Below, one piece after another: positions 49,280-62,109 of a stretch of 64,000 bases of DNA. Origin of the DNA: Otatea glauca (taxonomy: Eukaryota; Streptophyta; Magnoliopsida; Poales; Poaceae); contig CM070713.1 of the NCBI GenBank assembly GCA_036346275.1, forward strand, positions 60,631,567 through 60,695,566, given 5' to 3'. Numbering within the stretch: position 1 is the stretch's first letter; the number at the start of each line of letters is the position of its first letter. A model generated the notes under the pieces. The model was not told where the DNA came from. It did not search any database and saw only the letters and a list, made by a program, of their open reading frames with translations. A program made the translations under genes and the position numbers.

Positions 49280-50691
49280 TGTTGGAGATATGCCCTAGAG
49301 GCAATAATAGAGATGATTATATTTCCTTATATTAATGATTTATTATCTTGTTCCTTTAATAATGTTATTATTATTTATTAGGAAGTATGTGACTTGTTTG
49401 TGAAACTCTATATATGAGTTTGTGATGATTATTCTAAAAATGATGCCTAGTCAATAAACATATAAGAATACATACGAATAGACTAGCATATGTATTGATT
49501 GATGATCATATTTCACGGTCTTGATATAGAAATATTAAACCAATAATATGGACACATGTTAGAGAACATGTAGTTGGATCGACCCGCCTTGAGACACTGC
49601 GAGAACGTTGTAATCTTACTTGTCATCAGTTGGTCTCATATACAATGTGGATGCCATATACTTAGACTTGAGGTCGACGTATGTACTCGAGATGTGTAAT
49701 GACTTACTTAAGGGTTGCCAAACGCTACAATGTAACTGAGTAGTTATAAAGGTGGCTTTCGGGTTTGTCGTATAGCATGTTGCGATGCATGGTCGATCAA
49801 GATGGGATTTGCCTCTCCATACAAGAGAAGAGATATCTCTGAGCCTCTCAAGTGGTCGGATTTCGGAAATGCATGGCCATGCTACTTGTGGTTAAAGGGT
49901 TAACCGTAGTCGGGGATTCCAAGTCACATAACTGAGAAAGAGTGGTCGAGCTAACTAAACAAAGACGTCACATACTCGCCTTGAGTTTGACTGATATCAT
50001 GAGGCAAATGGAAATGCATATAACTAAGCATTGTTAAGTTTCATCCGATGTGATCTTTACATATACTCAGGAGTCGACACATCCTACTAGACACCGCTAC
50101 CGATTAATGGGTGAGTAAGAGTACTAGGCCATGTCCAAGTATACGTGAACTTATAGGGTCAAACTCTTAAAGGGTTGGGACTTAATTCACATGGTGATCC
50201 AAATTCTAATGGGCTTTGAGTTTCTAATGGGCCTATTAATGTAGAGACTCATTGTAGGGCGTCTATATAAGGGGAGGGGGTGGTGGTTTTAGGGTTAGCA
50301 GACAACATAGGAATTCGAAATTCCTGAAAACTCTAACCGCCACACCTCCTTCACCCAACATCATGCAGCCGGCGCTAGCACTCTGGCACATGGCATCCCT
50401 GCCTGTACATGTGTATATTTTGGAGGTGTTGCTGTGAAGCTTTAACGCTAGGACAATCCGCAACTTGTGACGGTGACAAGGACGATCCACAACCTGTGAT
50501 GGTCATGAGGAGCTGCTGGAGTCACGAGGCTAGTACGAGTACAATCGCACCAACGCGCTACATCGACTATACTTCCGCTATGGGTCTGCCCGTCTAGTAG
50601 TAATTCTGTGATCTATTACTTGCAGTGGTTTCTTGGTTATGCGGTAGAAAAATTTGATTTTATATTAGACCAGCCTAACCGTTCCCCTTCA
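49280..50691 (+). mobile_element. Solo LTR, 1.4 kb, Ty1/copia Angela/WIS-like
   Basis: It opens TGTTGGAGATATGCCCTAGA, the well-known start of a grass copia LTR group, and ends GTTCCCCTTCA. The flanks GCGGA (49275-49279) and GCAGA (50692-50696) match at four of five positions. A TATA box (GTCTATATAAGGG, about 50262) precedes the leader-like 3' part. No internal region is present. Confidence 0.85.
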
Positions 50692-50696
50692 GCAGA

Positions 50697-51748
50697 TGGT
50701 TTCGGACAAGTGAACAAACAAATTTTAAAGCAAAATGAGGGTCTAATTTGTAACCACCCATAACTGTTAACAATACTGTTTTAAGATTCATGCCATGGCT
50801 TGATGAACATTATGATTTTTGTGTTTTGCTCGGGTGCCATGCCGAGCAAGCATTTTTCTTTTGAGGGAAACATATTGTATTATTGATGGATGCATGGATT
50901 TGGCTACAACGAGCCAAATCATGTTAGATGCATGGATTTAGCTAAATCGAGCCAAATCCTTTGAGAAATGGAAACCCAGTGATTAGAATATAGTCACACC
51001 TATGTAAAGAGTATACATGCTTCTTTCCCTAGTAAATTAAATAAGATAGGATTCCCAAGGGCATATTTGGAACATTCGAAGTTTGGAAGGACACATAAAT
51101 TTGATTGTTGTTCAGTCAGGTTTTGAATTTTAGTGTGCTGTTATAGTTTGGCAAGTTTTAATTAGATTATGCTTGTTTTCTAGCCAAATCTGAGACTTTT
51201 GGCACATGCAGGACCATACCCTAACAGATACCACTCACCAATACCCACAGTCTACAACACAATATTAGCATGATCTAAACAATTATCTTTTTAAGAGACA
51301 ATCCAAACGTGAATTCAGGCCATGGATCAAACATGGTTCTAAACTAATTAGACTTTAACCAAGAACGGAGAAAAATACTAATACTATTTTAATATTAGTT
51401 ATGACCCAAATATCCATTATAGGGCTTGGTATGTTTGACACAAACCGTATTGCTACTAGACACTGCTTAAACTCCAATTGAAGAAATCGATAACTGAGTA
51501 CCTTTATTGTTAACAACTAGACTATCAGCCTCTTTTTGCTTTTTGTAATTGTTAGTTCATATATAATTTTCCTCACATCATACTTTTTAACACTCAATAA
51601 ATCACGTCTTCAGAGTATTTAAAAGTTTACTAATACTACAAAATAGCCTATGTTTGTTAGTACATTTGTTTTTCTGAAATCATACAATCTATTGAGCCTT
51701 AAGCATTAGCATACTTCCTGCACAGAAGTTACTCGGTTACGCCAAGAT
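50697..51748. other. Intergenic, no gene supported
   Basis: AT-rich DNA. The phrase GATGCATGGATTTGGCTA...CGAGCCAAATC occurs twice (from about 50888 and 50928). Nothing else is recognised. Confidence 0.5.
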
Positions 51749-51763
51749 TGCATATAAATAGGA
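51749..51763 (+). promoter_or_regulatory. TATA box before the small cysteine-rich ORF
   Basis: TTGCATATAAATAGG is a near-consensus plant TATA box about 85 bp upstream of the ATG at 51839, a normal spacing for a short 5' leader. Confidence 0.55.
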
Positions 51764-51838
51764 CAAATAAATAGCTTCTTTAAACAACCGAAAACTTTCT
51801 CTCAAGTGTTAATTGCTTTGGCTAACCTCAACATCAAC

Positions 51839-52159
51839 ATGGCAAAGACTGGTTACTTGCTTTCATCCTTTTCCTTGTTAGTGTTTCTTTTTCACAGGTC
51901 AAACAAGCAACCAGTTACTGAGTGTGACTATAATGGTATATGGAATCAAATTACTCAAAGCCGCAAGTCATTTTTCTTAAACCAATCAGATGATCCAACG
52001 TGTGAGTGCTACTCGGTCTGCGAAGCTCTTTGAAGTGAAAGGCTCTCCTGCGCTTGCAATAGCTGCCCATCCTATGCTAATGATTTCAACATGACGCGAT
52101 TTCTTGCGTTAGCCAATGCGATCGATACCAGGTTTCGAACATCGCAGTGCTGCGAGTGA
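51839..52159 (+). pseudogene. Small secreted cysteine-rich peptide gene with an in-frame stop
   Basis: From ATG 51839 (context AACATGGC) a frame starts MAKTGYLLSSFSLLVFLF, a good signal peptide. A polar mature part follows with CECYSVCEAL up to a TGA at 52031-52033 (codon 65). The same frame then stays open and cysteine-rich (SCACNSC, later SQCCE) to a TGA at 52157-52159, codon 107. The size, signal peptide, CxC...C spacing and TATA box suggest a secreted cysteine-rich peptide interrupted by one nonsense mutation. I do not recognise the family, and a functional 64-residue product cannot be excluded. Confidence 0.45.
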
Positions 52160-53691
52160 GAAGGTAAAATATATTTTCCCTGCCTTTTATTGGTCTTTTC
52201 CTTTCATTATATGTATGATTTCTGATTTCCCTACACCTTTTAAAGGTATACCAGCCGGTCTCTCACACCAGTATCGACATAGGCCTGCTGAGGATGTCGC
52301 TTACGCACTCGTGATGTTCTTCCAAAATCGCTAAGCCGGTCCAATGCTACTACATGGTTAATGCATGACCAAAGAAGTTAATTGGTGAGCATTAGTACAG
52401 TTATTCTGATCCTCCTCCAATAACATCAAGACATGGGTGAAAAGTAGATTATAGAGATAAAAGCAGCAAATTACTGTAGCATTGGATGTGGTCTTTTCTT
52501 CCAAAATCCAAGCTCTAAGGTTTAATGAAATATCATTTGCTCTGCGCGAGTGCGGAGGACATGAGAAAGGTTTTGCGCGAGGTAAGATGGCCCAAATGAA
52601 ATACAGTGAGAGAAGGTGAGGTTGGCAGGTGAACGTACAACCATATGTGTCATTTTAAGTAGTACAGAAATTCTTGTAGTCATTCTTGTGGCGGTGATTG
52701 CGATACTTGTAGACTCAACTCTACGGTCACTTTATACTTTTCTAGCAAATCTCGGAACATTTGATTATTTGCCACACTAAATTGGTAGAATTGATGAAGC
52801 CACGTATCAATGAGATATGGTGTGATAAATCATCAAATACACGTAAACTTTGTGGCAAATAATCAATTATACCAATCTCATGTCGTATTCTTTTACCGTT
52901 CGATTTGCCATGGAACGGCTTTGAGGCTTCGTCGATAGTTCAGAAGTCTCTTTTTCATCCTCTGCTCCGGAGTACTCGAGTGCACTATGAGCTTTCTAGA
53001 CAGAAAATGTATAAAAAAACAAAACGAAATGGGGAAGGAGTCTCCTCGGCAAGCATGATTATCTTAAAAGAAACAACCTGGGAGCAAGTAAACGATAGCG
53101 AAAGAAAGATATGCATTTCTCATTTAGGACTTTTCTTGAGAACTCTCAGTTAAGTTTTATGTCCTAACTTCTTAGCGTATGTGGGTGGTGTGAGTGTGAT
53201 ATGTGTTGAATGTGTACGTCCGACCATGTACTCTTAAGAAAAAATATCTCATGTCTTGCAAATATGAACTCATAAATAGTCGCTAAGACACCAAAATCAA
53301 CATTAGACAAGGTAAAACTATTTTTTTTTCTTTGCGAGGAGTAAAATTAGTTTCTTCATACGTCATTCATCAAATGTAGATTTCATATGTTGATTTCTTA
53401 AAACTTCTCATGTATTGCAAATGTGAACTCACAAATAGTCGCTAAGATGCCAAGATCAACATTAGATAAGGTAAAACTTGTTTTTTTTTCCTTTGCGAGG
53501 AGTAAAATTAGTTTCACCATACGTCATTCATCAAATGTAGATTCCATGTATTGATTTCTTTCAGACACCATGATTTGAATTTTGTTAATATTTTCCTTTA
53601 CACAGTGTCTTCTCTTTCAAACACTTATATATATCAAAACCACTTACATTAGCAACAAGAAAAAATGCAGATAAGAGAGAATAGGGAGTGT
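52160..53691. other. Intergenic; inverted repeat and tandem duplication
   Basis: No gene supported. At 52762-52868 TTGATTATTTGCCACA faces its inverted copy TGTGGCAAATAATCAA, a small MITE-like fold-back without an identified duplication. The 53250-53568 block is a tandem duplication listed separately. Confidence 0.5.
53250..53568. repeat. ~160-bp imperfect tandem duplication
   Basis: Both copies run from CATGT(C/A)TTGCAAAT(A/G)TGAACTC through TTTGCGAGGAGTAAAATTAG to CATTCATCAAATGTAGATT. They differ at about one base in ten, so the duplication is not recent. Confidence 0.85.
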
Positions 53692-53700
53692 CTACGATAC

Positions 53701-53950
53701 GGACAAGAATTGGGTGCAGTCACTATGGAACTACAATTTGCAGTCTCCATAGTTCCAGACTGTCCGATCGAGACGACGGACGGTCCGGATCAGACAAAAA
53801 GCATGATGAACAGTGTTGCTACAGTACCACAAACAATATTTTTGTGCAGTGTTTATGGCCCTCCGAACCGTCCATTTTCGATCGGACGATCCTTTAGGGA
53901 CGGCTTAAGTTGTGGTCCTTGGACTGCACCCAATCCCTGTGACCATGTCC
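53701..53950. mobile_element. MULE-type MITE, 250 bp
   Basis: A perfect 9-bp duplication CTACGATAC flanks it (53692-53700 and 53951-53959). The ends GGACAAGAATTGGGTGCAGT and (reverse complement of the right end) GGACATGGTCACAGGGATTG...GGTGCAGTCC form inverted repeats with a small gap. Nine-base duplications are typical of Mutator-like elements. The 113-codon open frame across it is not a gene. Confidence 0.75.
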
Positions 53951-53959
53951 CTACGATAC

Positions 53960-55032
53960 ATGCATGTGTCTGTAATATTTCTCTATTAAAGCTGTGTTCA
54001 AAATGAAACACAAGAGAGTGACATTCGCCTATTGCTGTCCGATTTCAATCCAACGGACACAAATGTAAAAAACTAACGCTCAATAGAGCATACACCTATA
54101 GCGTACTAAATGGCACTCCATGTGCATGGAACATGCATATAGAACAATCTACATGTTTCTATATAACAATGAACTTGATGATATAATTTTTTCCACACTA
54201 AATTACAAACAGAGATCGATTAGAATTACCGCAACAGTGTGCAGGCACAACCCTAGTACTCTGAATTTTCGATGTTGATGTTACCATGGAGTTTACTGTC
54301 GTATGATGTGATTTTCTCTCAAAAGGTGCTCCTATGTATCACTATTTAAAAGTTATATAAATATTAAAACATGAATGAAGAGTAGATGATGATTACTTAT
54401 ACTTTTGTTTGTTTTAAGATTTATGCAACTTGCACTGGGAGAGTGATACACGAAGAACTACTCTTTTCTCCCAGATGTACAACTTAGGGTTGGGTAAATC
54501 ATAATAGTAAAAATAAGGGTGATATGTACTTGTATCTTACTACTGATGCGTTCATGAAGTGGAAGGATAGCAGAAGTGCAGAACGATCTGATCTGATATT
54601 ACTAAAAATCTAGCTTGCAAACATGGACCTCCAAAAGTATATAGCTACGTTTGCAACACCTTAGCAAGTAGCAGCTCAAGCATATTCTAATTCCAAACTA
54701 TATATGATTATCTAGAATTAGAACGGTCACCCGCTAAGCCAAAAGCAACTTAGTTTCACCACCGGCATCTACTGGTAGACAGTTACTTGAAAGGCATGCC
54801 TATGTCTGTTACGGGTAGAGAACTAGAGATAGTTACTGGCCGTGTGGAAAATTTGTATTGGGAAAAATCGTTCACAGGCGACTAGCAATGTGGGCCATGT
54901 GGCAATTCACGCTCCGGCCATCGAAAAGCTTTAGCCGTATTCTCATACACACATTTTTGTTCTTAGTCTGGATGAAATTATAGAGGGGAGCTGCTGTGCC
55001 AGTGACATACGGTAGTATAGAAGCGCCGTAGG
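53960..55032. other. Intergenic, no gene supported
   Basis: AT-rich sequence; nothing recognised. Confidence 0.5.
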
Positions 55033-55037
55033 AGACA

Positions 55038-58000
55038 TGTAACATCTCATAAAATTTAAAAATATGAAAAATGAAAAGTTTGAAATTTAAAAATAGAATT
55101 GAATAAAAATTTCAATTGGAATTAACATTTTGATTTAAAATAATATCTTTTCCTCTTTTCTTGCATTGTAATCCTGAAGAAAAGAGGGATAGCAATATTA
55201 AAACTATTTCTTCCAAAACAAACAAACTATAAAAATAAATTTGAGATGTGATCTTTAATTTGAACTTTAATTTCCTGAGTTTCTGAATTATTGATTTTCC
55301 ATGAGTTTTTGTTCTAAAAGAAAAGCCATATATATTGAAATGATAAAATGGTAAAAGTAAAAAGGTAAAAACACAATAGCAATAAAAATATGAAAAAATA
55401 ATATTAAAATATTAGAAACCACCAGAGCCCTTGCCTTACTGCCAAACATAATCTAAACACATTTAATGAGGATAAGATATTGGAATCATGAAGATTTGAG
55501 ATCAATTCAAATAGTGTCGGATTTATGTAAAATCTATAGACCCTATATTGATATGATATTTTTACCATGCTGACATAAGATCCTTACATACTTCTGGTAA
55601 AAAGATCAAAAATTAAAACTTAGATTTAAAGCTTTTAATAATTCAAAAACAGAAAGTAAATAACTCTAAAAATAGCAATGTCAGAATTTTTATAATTTAA
55701 ATATAAAATATTAAAATTTTACATAAGATAAATTATGTCATTTAAGAATCTTTAAAAAAAGTTTCATAAAATAATAAACTAATTTTGGTCATCAATTAAA
55801 TAGAAAACTGAACAAATAGAAATGATAAAAGTCTCATTGTCAGAATTTTAATGAAATTTTTACCAAGATTTTTTATCTAAAAATTTTACTAGATGATTGT
55901 ATTTATATTTTCGACCTACATAAAACTTTTCATAAAATTTTGAGTCGTTTTGATAGCCTAAGCCAGTGAATCTACCTCGTTCTGTCCAGAGACTTTGGCA
56001 GAGTCGCTCCTTTTTCATTCACTGGCAAGTGGACCCCATGCTTGAGCTGGCCCTTTGCCGACTTCCTCCCTGCCGCCTTGTCCCCACCTGTCAGCTAGCA
56101 CAGCTCTCTCCCGTTCCTTCTTTCTTCTTCTCCTCACCTCTCTCTCAGTCGTAGAGACAAGCAATACCGCCTCAATCCTTGTCTCACCTGCGCCGCAAAT
56201 CGCGTAGCCCGATGCCAGCCACAGCCAGTGCACCGCCTCTGATCTCCTTTCGGTCAAAACCGATCCCATGTCAACCTATTCCCCAATCTTCTCCGGTCTT
56301 CTTCCTTCTCTCTCTGTTTCTCTCTCGCGCGCGCAGTTGGCCGAACCGCCCTTGCTCTCCGCGTTCAAACACTGACCCAACCGACCTTGCCACCTATTTA
56401 AGCACTTTAAGACTTTGTTTTAGCATGCTAACAAATACCCATGAACTCGTTTGGTTGAACCCAGCTCTATTTGCGCCAACCTCACCTTTTCTGGTCGCTT
56501 CACCGCCGCAAGCAAGAAGTCGTTCACTTTCTTTCGTAAAACACTAAAGCTCAATTCCAAATATTTGGAGCATCCTCAGTACACCTGCAACTCATCACCA
56601 TCTTCAATTGAAGCCTTTCTTTTCCGGTGAGCCGCCGCACCGTGCAGCTTCTTTCGCCATTACCGTGCACGGTGAGAGCCTATCTCCTTTATTCATTCTT
56701 TTGAAGAAGTAGAAAAACGGAATCAACAAAACACCCTGATGCTCATCATTGTGATCTTCAAGCTCGGGAGCCCCTAAAACCACACCACCGTCGATCGGCC
56801 ATGGTTGCCGCCGCTCCCTCACGGTGGCGCGCCAACTCCGGCCACCATTGGCCTAACTAGCACCACCCCTGCATGCGCACGGACTCCCTGGTGCTCACCA
56901 TGGAATCGATTCGTCGCCTCCGGTGAAGCCTCGCCGCCGGCAGCCGAGAAGACCACCCCCCTGCTCTGACTCTCTGTCATACGGGTCATTGATGTTGGTC
57001 TCTTGCGCTACTCAAGTCACTAAGCGCCGTACCGGTAGGTCAGCCTCCGAGCCATGCCGCGCCTCTGCCCTCTCGGCCCCGCTCGTCAGTCGCCTGAGCC
57101 AAGCCAGCTCATTGTCATATGGGCCCGGCCCGTCGGTGCCTCAGCCCAGCGCAAGCCCAAAAAGGAAATCATGTTTTTGATGCAAAAGCACACTTTCCTA
57201 TTTTGGTATATTTTCAATTTTCAGCATTTTTCTAAACCGAGCATATTCGTTTGCTTATAAATTTTGCATTTCAACTCCAAATAAAATGAAGCAAATTTAA
57301 ATTCATGATAAATCATGTATGTTCAGAATATGCAAAAATATTTTTAAAATGAACTATCTTTAAATTTTGAATTCGAATTTAAAGAAAGGGATCTAAAATA
57401 TGCCATACATAGAATTTTTGCAAATAAACTCCAATTTTAATGAAACCAATTTTTTTAGAAACCTTAAATCCTCAGGAACCTAAAAATGCAAAATTATTTA
57501 GATTTTGATTTGATTTACATTATTTTTAAAGTAAACTATTTCTAATGTATTGAATATTCAAATATGAATATCTTTTGCAAAAATGATTCAGATCATGTCA
57601 AACCAGTTTATATGTATTTAAAAGTTAGTAATATACTTAGATATGCAAAAACATTTAGAATTGAATCTAGTCTGAATTAAACTTAAAAATAGATTATTTT
57701 CCAATGCATAGAAATTAAAATAAATGTAACTTAAAGCATACAAATTCAAATAATGGTAAACTAATTCTTAGGTCTTTAATAAAACCATAATACCCCTATT
57801 TATGTAAGAATATCTCATGTTTGTGCAGATTTGGATTAAGTGCGTATTAGATCTTAATGTTTACTTGTATGAAAAACACCTTGGATATAAGCAAAGTGTC
57901 ACATAACTAACTTTAAAACACTCTTAGAGGCATCCCATGCTAATGACAAAAAATGGATAAATAATCTTATAAGGTGCAGTCGCAAACTAAAAACTAAAAT

Positions 58001-60493
58001 TGAACCTTTGTCGCATAGAATTTAGAAACACTTAAGCCCTTTCAGCAGCCTGTAAAACATCTCGTCTAAATGAAAGTATTGTCCAGATTAGCCTAGTAAT
58101 AATATTTAAAATATATACTACCATAATACAAAAAACATTCTTATTACAACTTGCTTTGCATCTGAATCCTGCTAGCCCAATACCCTTAAGTGTCATGGTT
58201 ATCAGAAACCTTAATGCCATGCTATTTCAGCAATGAATATAATGTCTCATCCAAATCCTAAAATTTATGAAATCAGCTTAGAAATACTCTCCAAAGTATA
58301 GACTACCCTATTTTGAAGAAATAATCTCGTATCATCATGCTTTGCATATAAATCCTGTCAGCAAAATAACCTTAAGTATTATGATTTCTGGACTTAATAA
58401 TATGAATAAGCAAACTTAGTAGTATTGAAGAAATCTGTAGTTAAGATATTTGCATCATTAGACCCTTCTTAAAAACCACAAATATATATAACTAGTAACC
58501 TAACTTAACAGATCTAATATTCGGAACTACTTCTCGTGCAAAATAATTAAGGATTAAGTACTAATCATTCATAGTAGGCAACTTAATGATATAATGCGAT
58601 TAATTCTATTAATCCAAATAATTTTAGCATCTAGAATTCGAAAATCAGGAATAGATAGTCTATAAAAGAAACCGTGCAATGCTTAACCCAAAAGCCGTTA
58701 GCGATATGAATGTACATTCGACTATAATGCAAGAACGTGAAACCATTCAACACAAACCCTAAGTCACACATGTTTCCTATAGTTGATTTTATTTTATTTT
58801 TCATATGACTTCTTTTTGCCCTTATTGAACTTGTTATTTGTTGTGTTGTGTTCTTCGTTTGCCACGTGTAGAACCCGATGTCATTGATTCCATATCGACA
58901 ACGTCGACTGCGACTTTGACTTTGTCGTAAGTAATAAATAAGCAAGGCAAGCACCCCCTTTGATCATATTGATCCCAATTTTATAAATATTTTCATCAAA
59001 TGTTTTACTGCATGCGCTACTTTTGTTAAAGTCTGCTATTTCGTGGGTAATGGTAATTGTAACTGTAGTTTCATAGAACTTCCTTGATAAGTATGGATTT
59101 GTCAACCTTGATAACCCCAGAATAAGGTAGACAATACATAATGTCATCATGGAATTACTCCACTTAGCAGTCATGCTTATCCATGCTTAAAGGAATATCA
59201 AATTTTCAATATGGTTAAAAATGTTGGATATGACAAAATATTGGGTAATGACCTTTCTTTATGGTTGGTATTTTGGATGAAAATGAAAATAAAACTATAG
59301 TTTAGATGCGGGCAATTATTGGCAATAGCCGGAAGTGCAGGTCTTTGCACGTAGTGTAGGGTGAAGATTGCCTGTGTCGGATTAAGGACCGAACTATGGG
59401 TTGTTTTCAGGCCAAGAATTACCGTACAACCACAAGTGCTGGTGTGGGATAGCCTAAACTTATTAAGTTACTTAAAACTGGCTTTGCACTTTGGAAGGCT
59501 GGAGTAGTACAAGCTGTTTCTTAATGGATTGCTCGAAGGGACGTCCACACCGAGGTGATCATGGAACAAACGTTTACCAATATAACGGTGTACACTATGC
59601 TATAGGGAGTTCCATCATTTCTATGCTTTGAGTTCTTCCACCATAGAATGGGTTTATCATCACCGTGCTAGTGCAAAGTCAGGGTTAAGTAATGTAACGA
59701 TTATGTCATGATTCTCTGCGGCACACCAAAGGAAGTGTGCTAATATCGATTGCACAAAGAGTCAGTCATGTCTTATGGGGAAAGCTGCACACCTCTGCAG
59801 AGTGTAAAACTAATCCATTAGCTGCACCCGCGATCAAGGGCACTTGGTAAAGTCATCACATAGTTAGCTGTTTTTATTTTCATAAAACTCAGGATTCTAC
59901 CAGGTGTTGGTAGAAATTGGTTCGTCGATGTGGTCATGATACCCAGGTTCGTGATTTCACTTATTTGAGTTTACATACTGTTATTTTACATATGAAATTG
60001 CTTTTACTTAAAATTTCGTTTGCAATCTATTATTCTGTATTTACATTTCAAATTGGCTTTATGCAAATTAACCGTAGTAGCCTTTTCTTTGAAATGGCCT
60101 GCATATATTATAGATTTTGCAAAAGTCTTGCGGAGTACGAAAGTACTTACCCTTGCTTAATAGTTGTTTTTAGATGAAGAATCAGATTAGTTCGATGAAA
60201 CCTATTTGATGCAGGATTCAGAAATGTTAACGATGAAGCTTTTCTAAGGATTATACCTTGTTGGTTGCCTCAAGGATGGATGGGCACACTACAAGACTTT
60301 TGATTCTCTCCGCTGCATTTCACTCTGTATTGTAAGACCTTATTGTATAAATTACCATTATCATTTGTAATAAAGAGTATGGATGTGATATCAATTATTG
60401 TAAATGTGCGTGCTAGCCAGTGATCATGGGACTAGCATTGTATGCACATGAGATTTCTATTTTTGCATTTATGTGAAAATAGGGGTCATTACA
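55038..60493. mobile_element. Long solo LTR (5.5 kb), copy B
   Basis: It starts TGTAACATCTCATAAAATTT and ends AGGGGTCATTACA, with a perfect 5-bp duplication AGACA (55033-55037 and 60494-60498). It follows copy A through its length: a GC-rich core at about 55960-57170, then AT-rich DNA, ATAAGCAAGGCAAGCACCCC (58938), GGCAATTATTGGCAATAGCC (59310), GTGTCGGATTAAGGACCGAA (about 59375) and TGGCCTGCATATATTATAG (60094). No gag-pol or second LTR is present. It differs from copy A by many substitutions and indels, so the two inserted independently and are old. Confidence 0.8.
60133..60148 (+). other. GAAA-loop hairpin in long LTR copy B
   Basis: GAGTAC-GAAA-GTACTT is the counterpart of the hairpin at 9750-9765. 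The last base change keeps a G-U pair in RNA. The following ACCCTTGCTTA is also conserved. Confidence 0.7.
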
Positions 60494-61013
60494 AGACACG
60501 TGTTATCTGTCGGTGTTTCCGTAGTCGAGAAGATAACTAGATTTGTAATTTTACTTAGAAGGAGGCCAAAAATGAACAAAAAAAATGAAGGTGGACGAAA
60601 TACACGCAGGTGTTCTGGAAAAAGAGTGTAATTCTCCGCAGTGCTGGTCATCAATCTAGAACAATGGGAGCACTTTCGCTCTAGGTGACTTTGCGCCGTA
60701 GAATCTGTGTTCCCATGCCTATCGCTCCTTAGCCAAGCTGCATTCAACAGCAACCACTGTCGTTAATACTGATGACCAGAGCGACGACCATCACATCTGA
60801 TGGGACCAGTGCTCCTGGACTCGGAATGTAAGCATGCAGTACACTGCTTTATTTCCTTCCGAATTTCACATCGATGGTGTGTCACGTAACACGAATTTAT
60901 ATCCCGAGTAGATGAATCCGGTAACTATGTCTACATCATTCGATGGATACAACGACAGTACAGTCTTGCGATATGCATGCCGACATACAGGTTAATTAGA
61001 GACTCAGGGTTGT

Positions 61014-61032
61014 GTCACTATATATAGTGAGA
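61014..61032 (+). promoter_or_regulatory. Probable TATA box of the WAK gene
   Basis: GTCACTATATATAGTGAGA lies about 120 bp upstream of the ATG at 61150 and includes TATATATAG. The core promoter therefore begins within about 520 bp of the long LTR that ends at 60493. Confidence 0.5.
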
Positions 61033-61149
61033 TTAATGGGCATAGCCGTGCGTGCTATAGCTGCCTCTGAATATCTATTTACTGATCCCTTTACACTGAA
61101 TCCCACAAGACCAACCACGAACACAGACAAGCTGATCACCGGAGCATAG

Positions 61150-62086
61150 ATGAGCTCCACCGGGACAGGGGCGATGATTAGCGCCATAGCCTTTTTGCTG
61201 GTGTGCTTGGCAGCAGCTTTCCCGCGAGCATCGGCCGGGGCCGCCGGAGTGGCAGGAGGGGATGGGTTCTTGCACGTCCCTTCGAGCGTCTCCCTGGCTC
61301 GCTGCCCCTCCATCTGTGGGGACGTCCACATCTCCTACCCCTTCGGCATAGGGCTGGGCTGCTTCCGGCAAGGCTTCGAGCTCACCTGCAACAGCACCAC
61401 TCATCCTCCCAAGCTCTTTCTGGGCAACAGTAGTAGTACTACTCAGATCCGTGGCTTGCATCCTGAACTAAACGAAGCTTACGCGTCTGCTATCGTCTTC
61501 AACATTACCCACAACACTAATAACATGTCCTGGGGCTGGGAGGCCCCTGTTAAGGGTGTCATGATCGACGAAGACTATAACTATATGTTCGCTGTTGGCT
61601 GCGGTGTCGCCGTCTACATGTTCGGTGATAACGCGAGCGATCCCATGGGTTCTTTCGTGAGTATGTGCGTCGACGATAGGTCAACCATGGAGAAGGCAAA
61701 TGAGGAGCAGGATTGCAATGGGATGGGCTGCAGCTACATCTTGTTGGAAAGGGACCTGCGAACCTTTGGGTTCAGAATTGGCCGGTTTGATGGCACCATA
61801 GCACAATCAGATAAAGTGCTATCTAATGTCCAGGTTTTCTTAGCAGGCGACTATGCATTTGATACGACTGATCTCTACTCAAGTGGGATAAATGCAAGCA
61901 ATGTCCAACCTGTACAACTTACCATTGCCATCACGGATCAACCAAGTTGTGAACAGGCCCAAAAGAATAAGTCAACCTATGCTTGTAACAATAGAAGCCT
62001 GTGCACTAATCTGACTGGAGGAGGCTACTCTTGTTCATGCCCCGGTGATACGCTCGGCAATCCTTACATTCTGGATGGCTGCAAAG
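61150..62086 (+). CDS. Wall-associated receptor kinase, first exon (extracellular part)
   Basis: Wall-associated kinases are plasma-membrane receptors whose outer part binds cell-wall pectin and whose inner Ser/Thr kinase signals in growth and defence. Residues 1-29 form a signal peptide (ISAIAFLLVCLAAAF core). The GUB_WAK_bind domain follows: ARCPSICGDVHISYPFGIGL, then GCFRQGFELTCNS with the regular cysteines. Residues about 275-312 are an EGF-like module (CNNRSLCTNL, YSCSCPGDTLGNPYILDGCK). A donor, GCAAAG|GTATCC, ends the exon at 62086, the usual place for the first WAK intron. Open frame beyond it to 62148 crosses a C16 run and is intronic. A later ATG at 61174 would also leave a signal peptide. 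No transmembrane or kinase exon is visible to 64000, so the gene continues outside, or was cut by later insertions. Confidence 0.85.
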
Positions 62087-62093
62087 GTATCCG

Positions 62094-62109
62094 CCCCCCC
62101 CCCCCCCCC
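62094..62109 (+). repeat. C16 homopolymer just after the WAK splice donor
   Basis: Sixteen consecutive C bases begin eight bases into the presumed first intron. Such a run is rare and error-prone in sequencing. Confidence 0.9.

Noticed and set aside
60505..60560. TGTCGGTGTTTCCG as the start of another LTR
   Set aside because: Looks like the opening of the 10765 LTR family, but no matching 3' end or duplication lies before the WAK gene.
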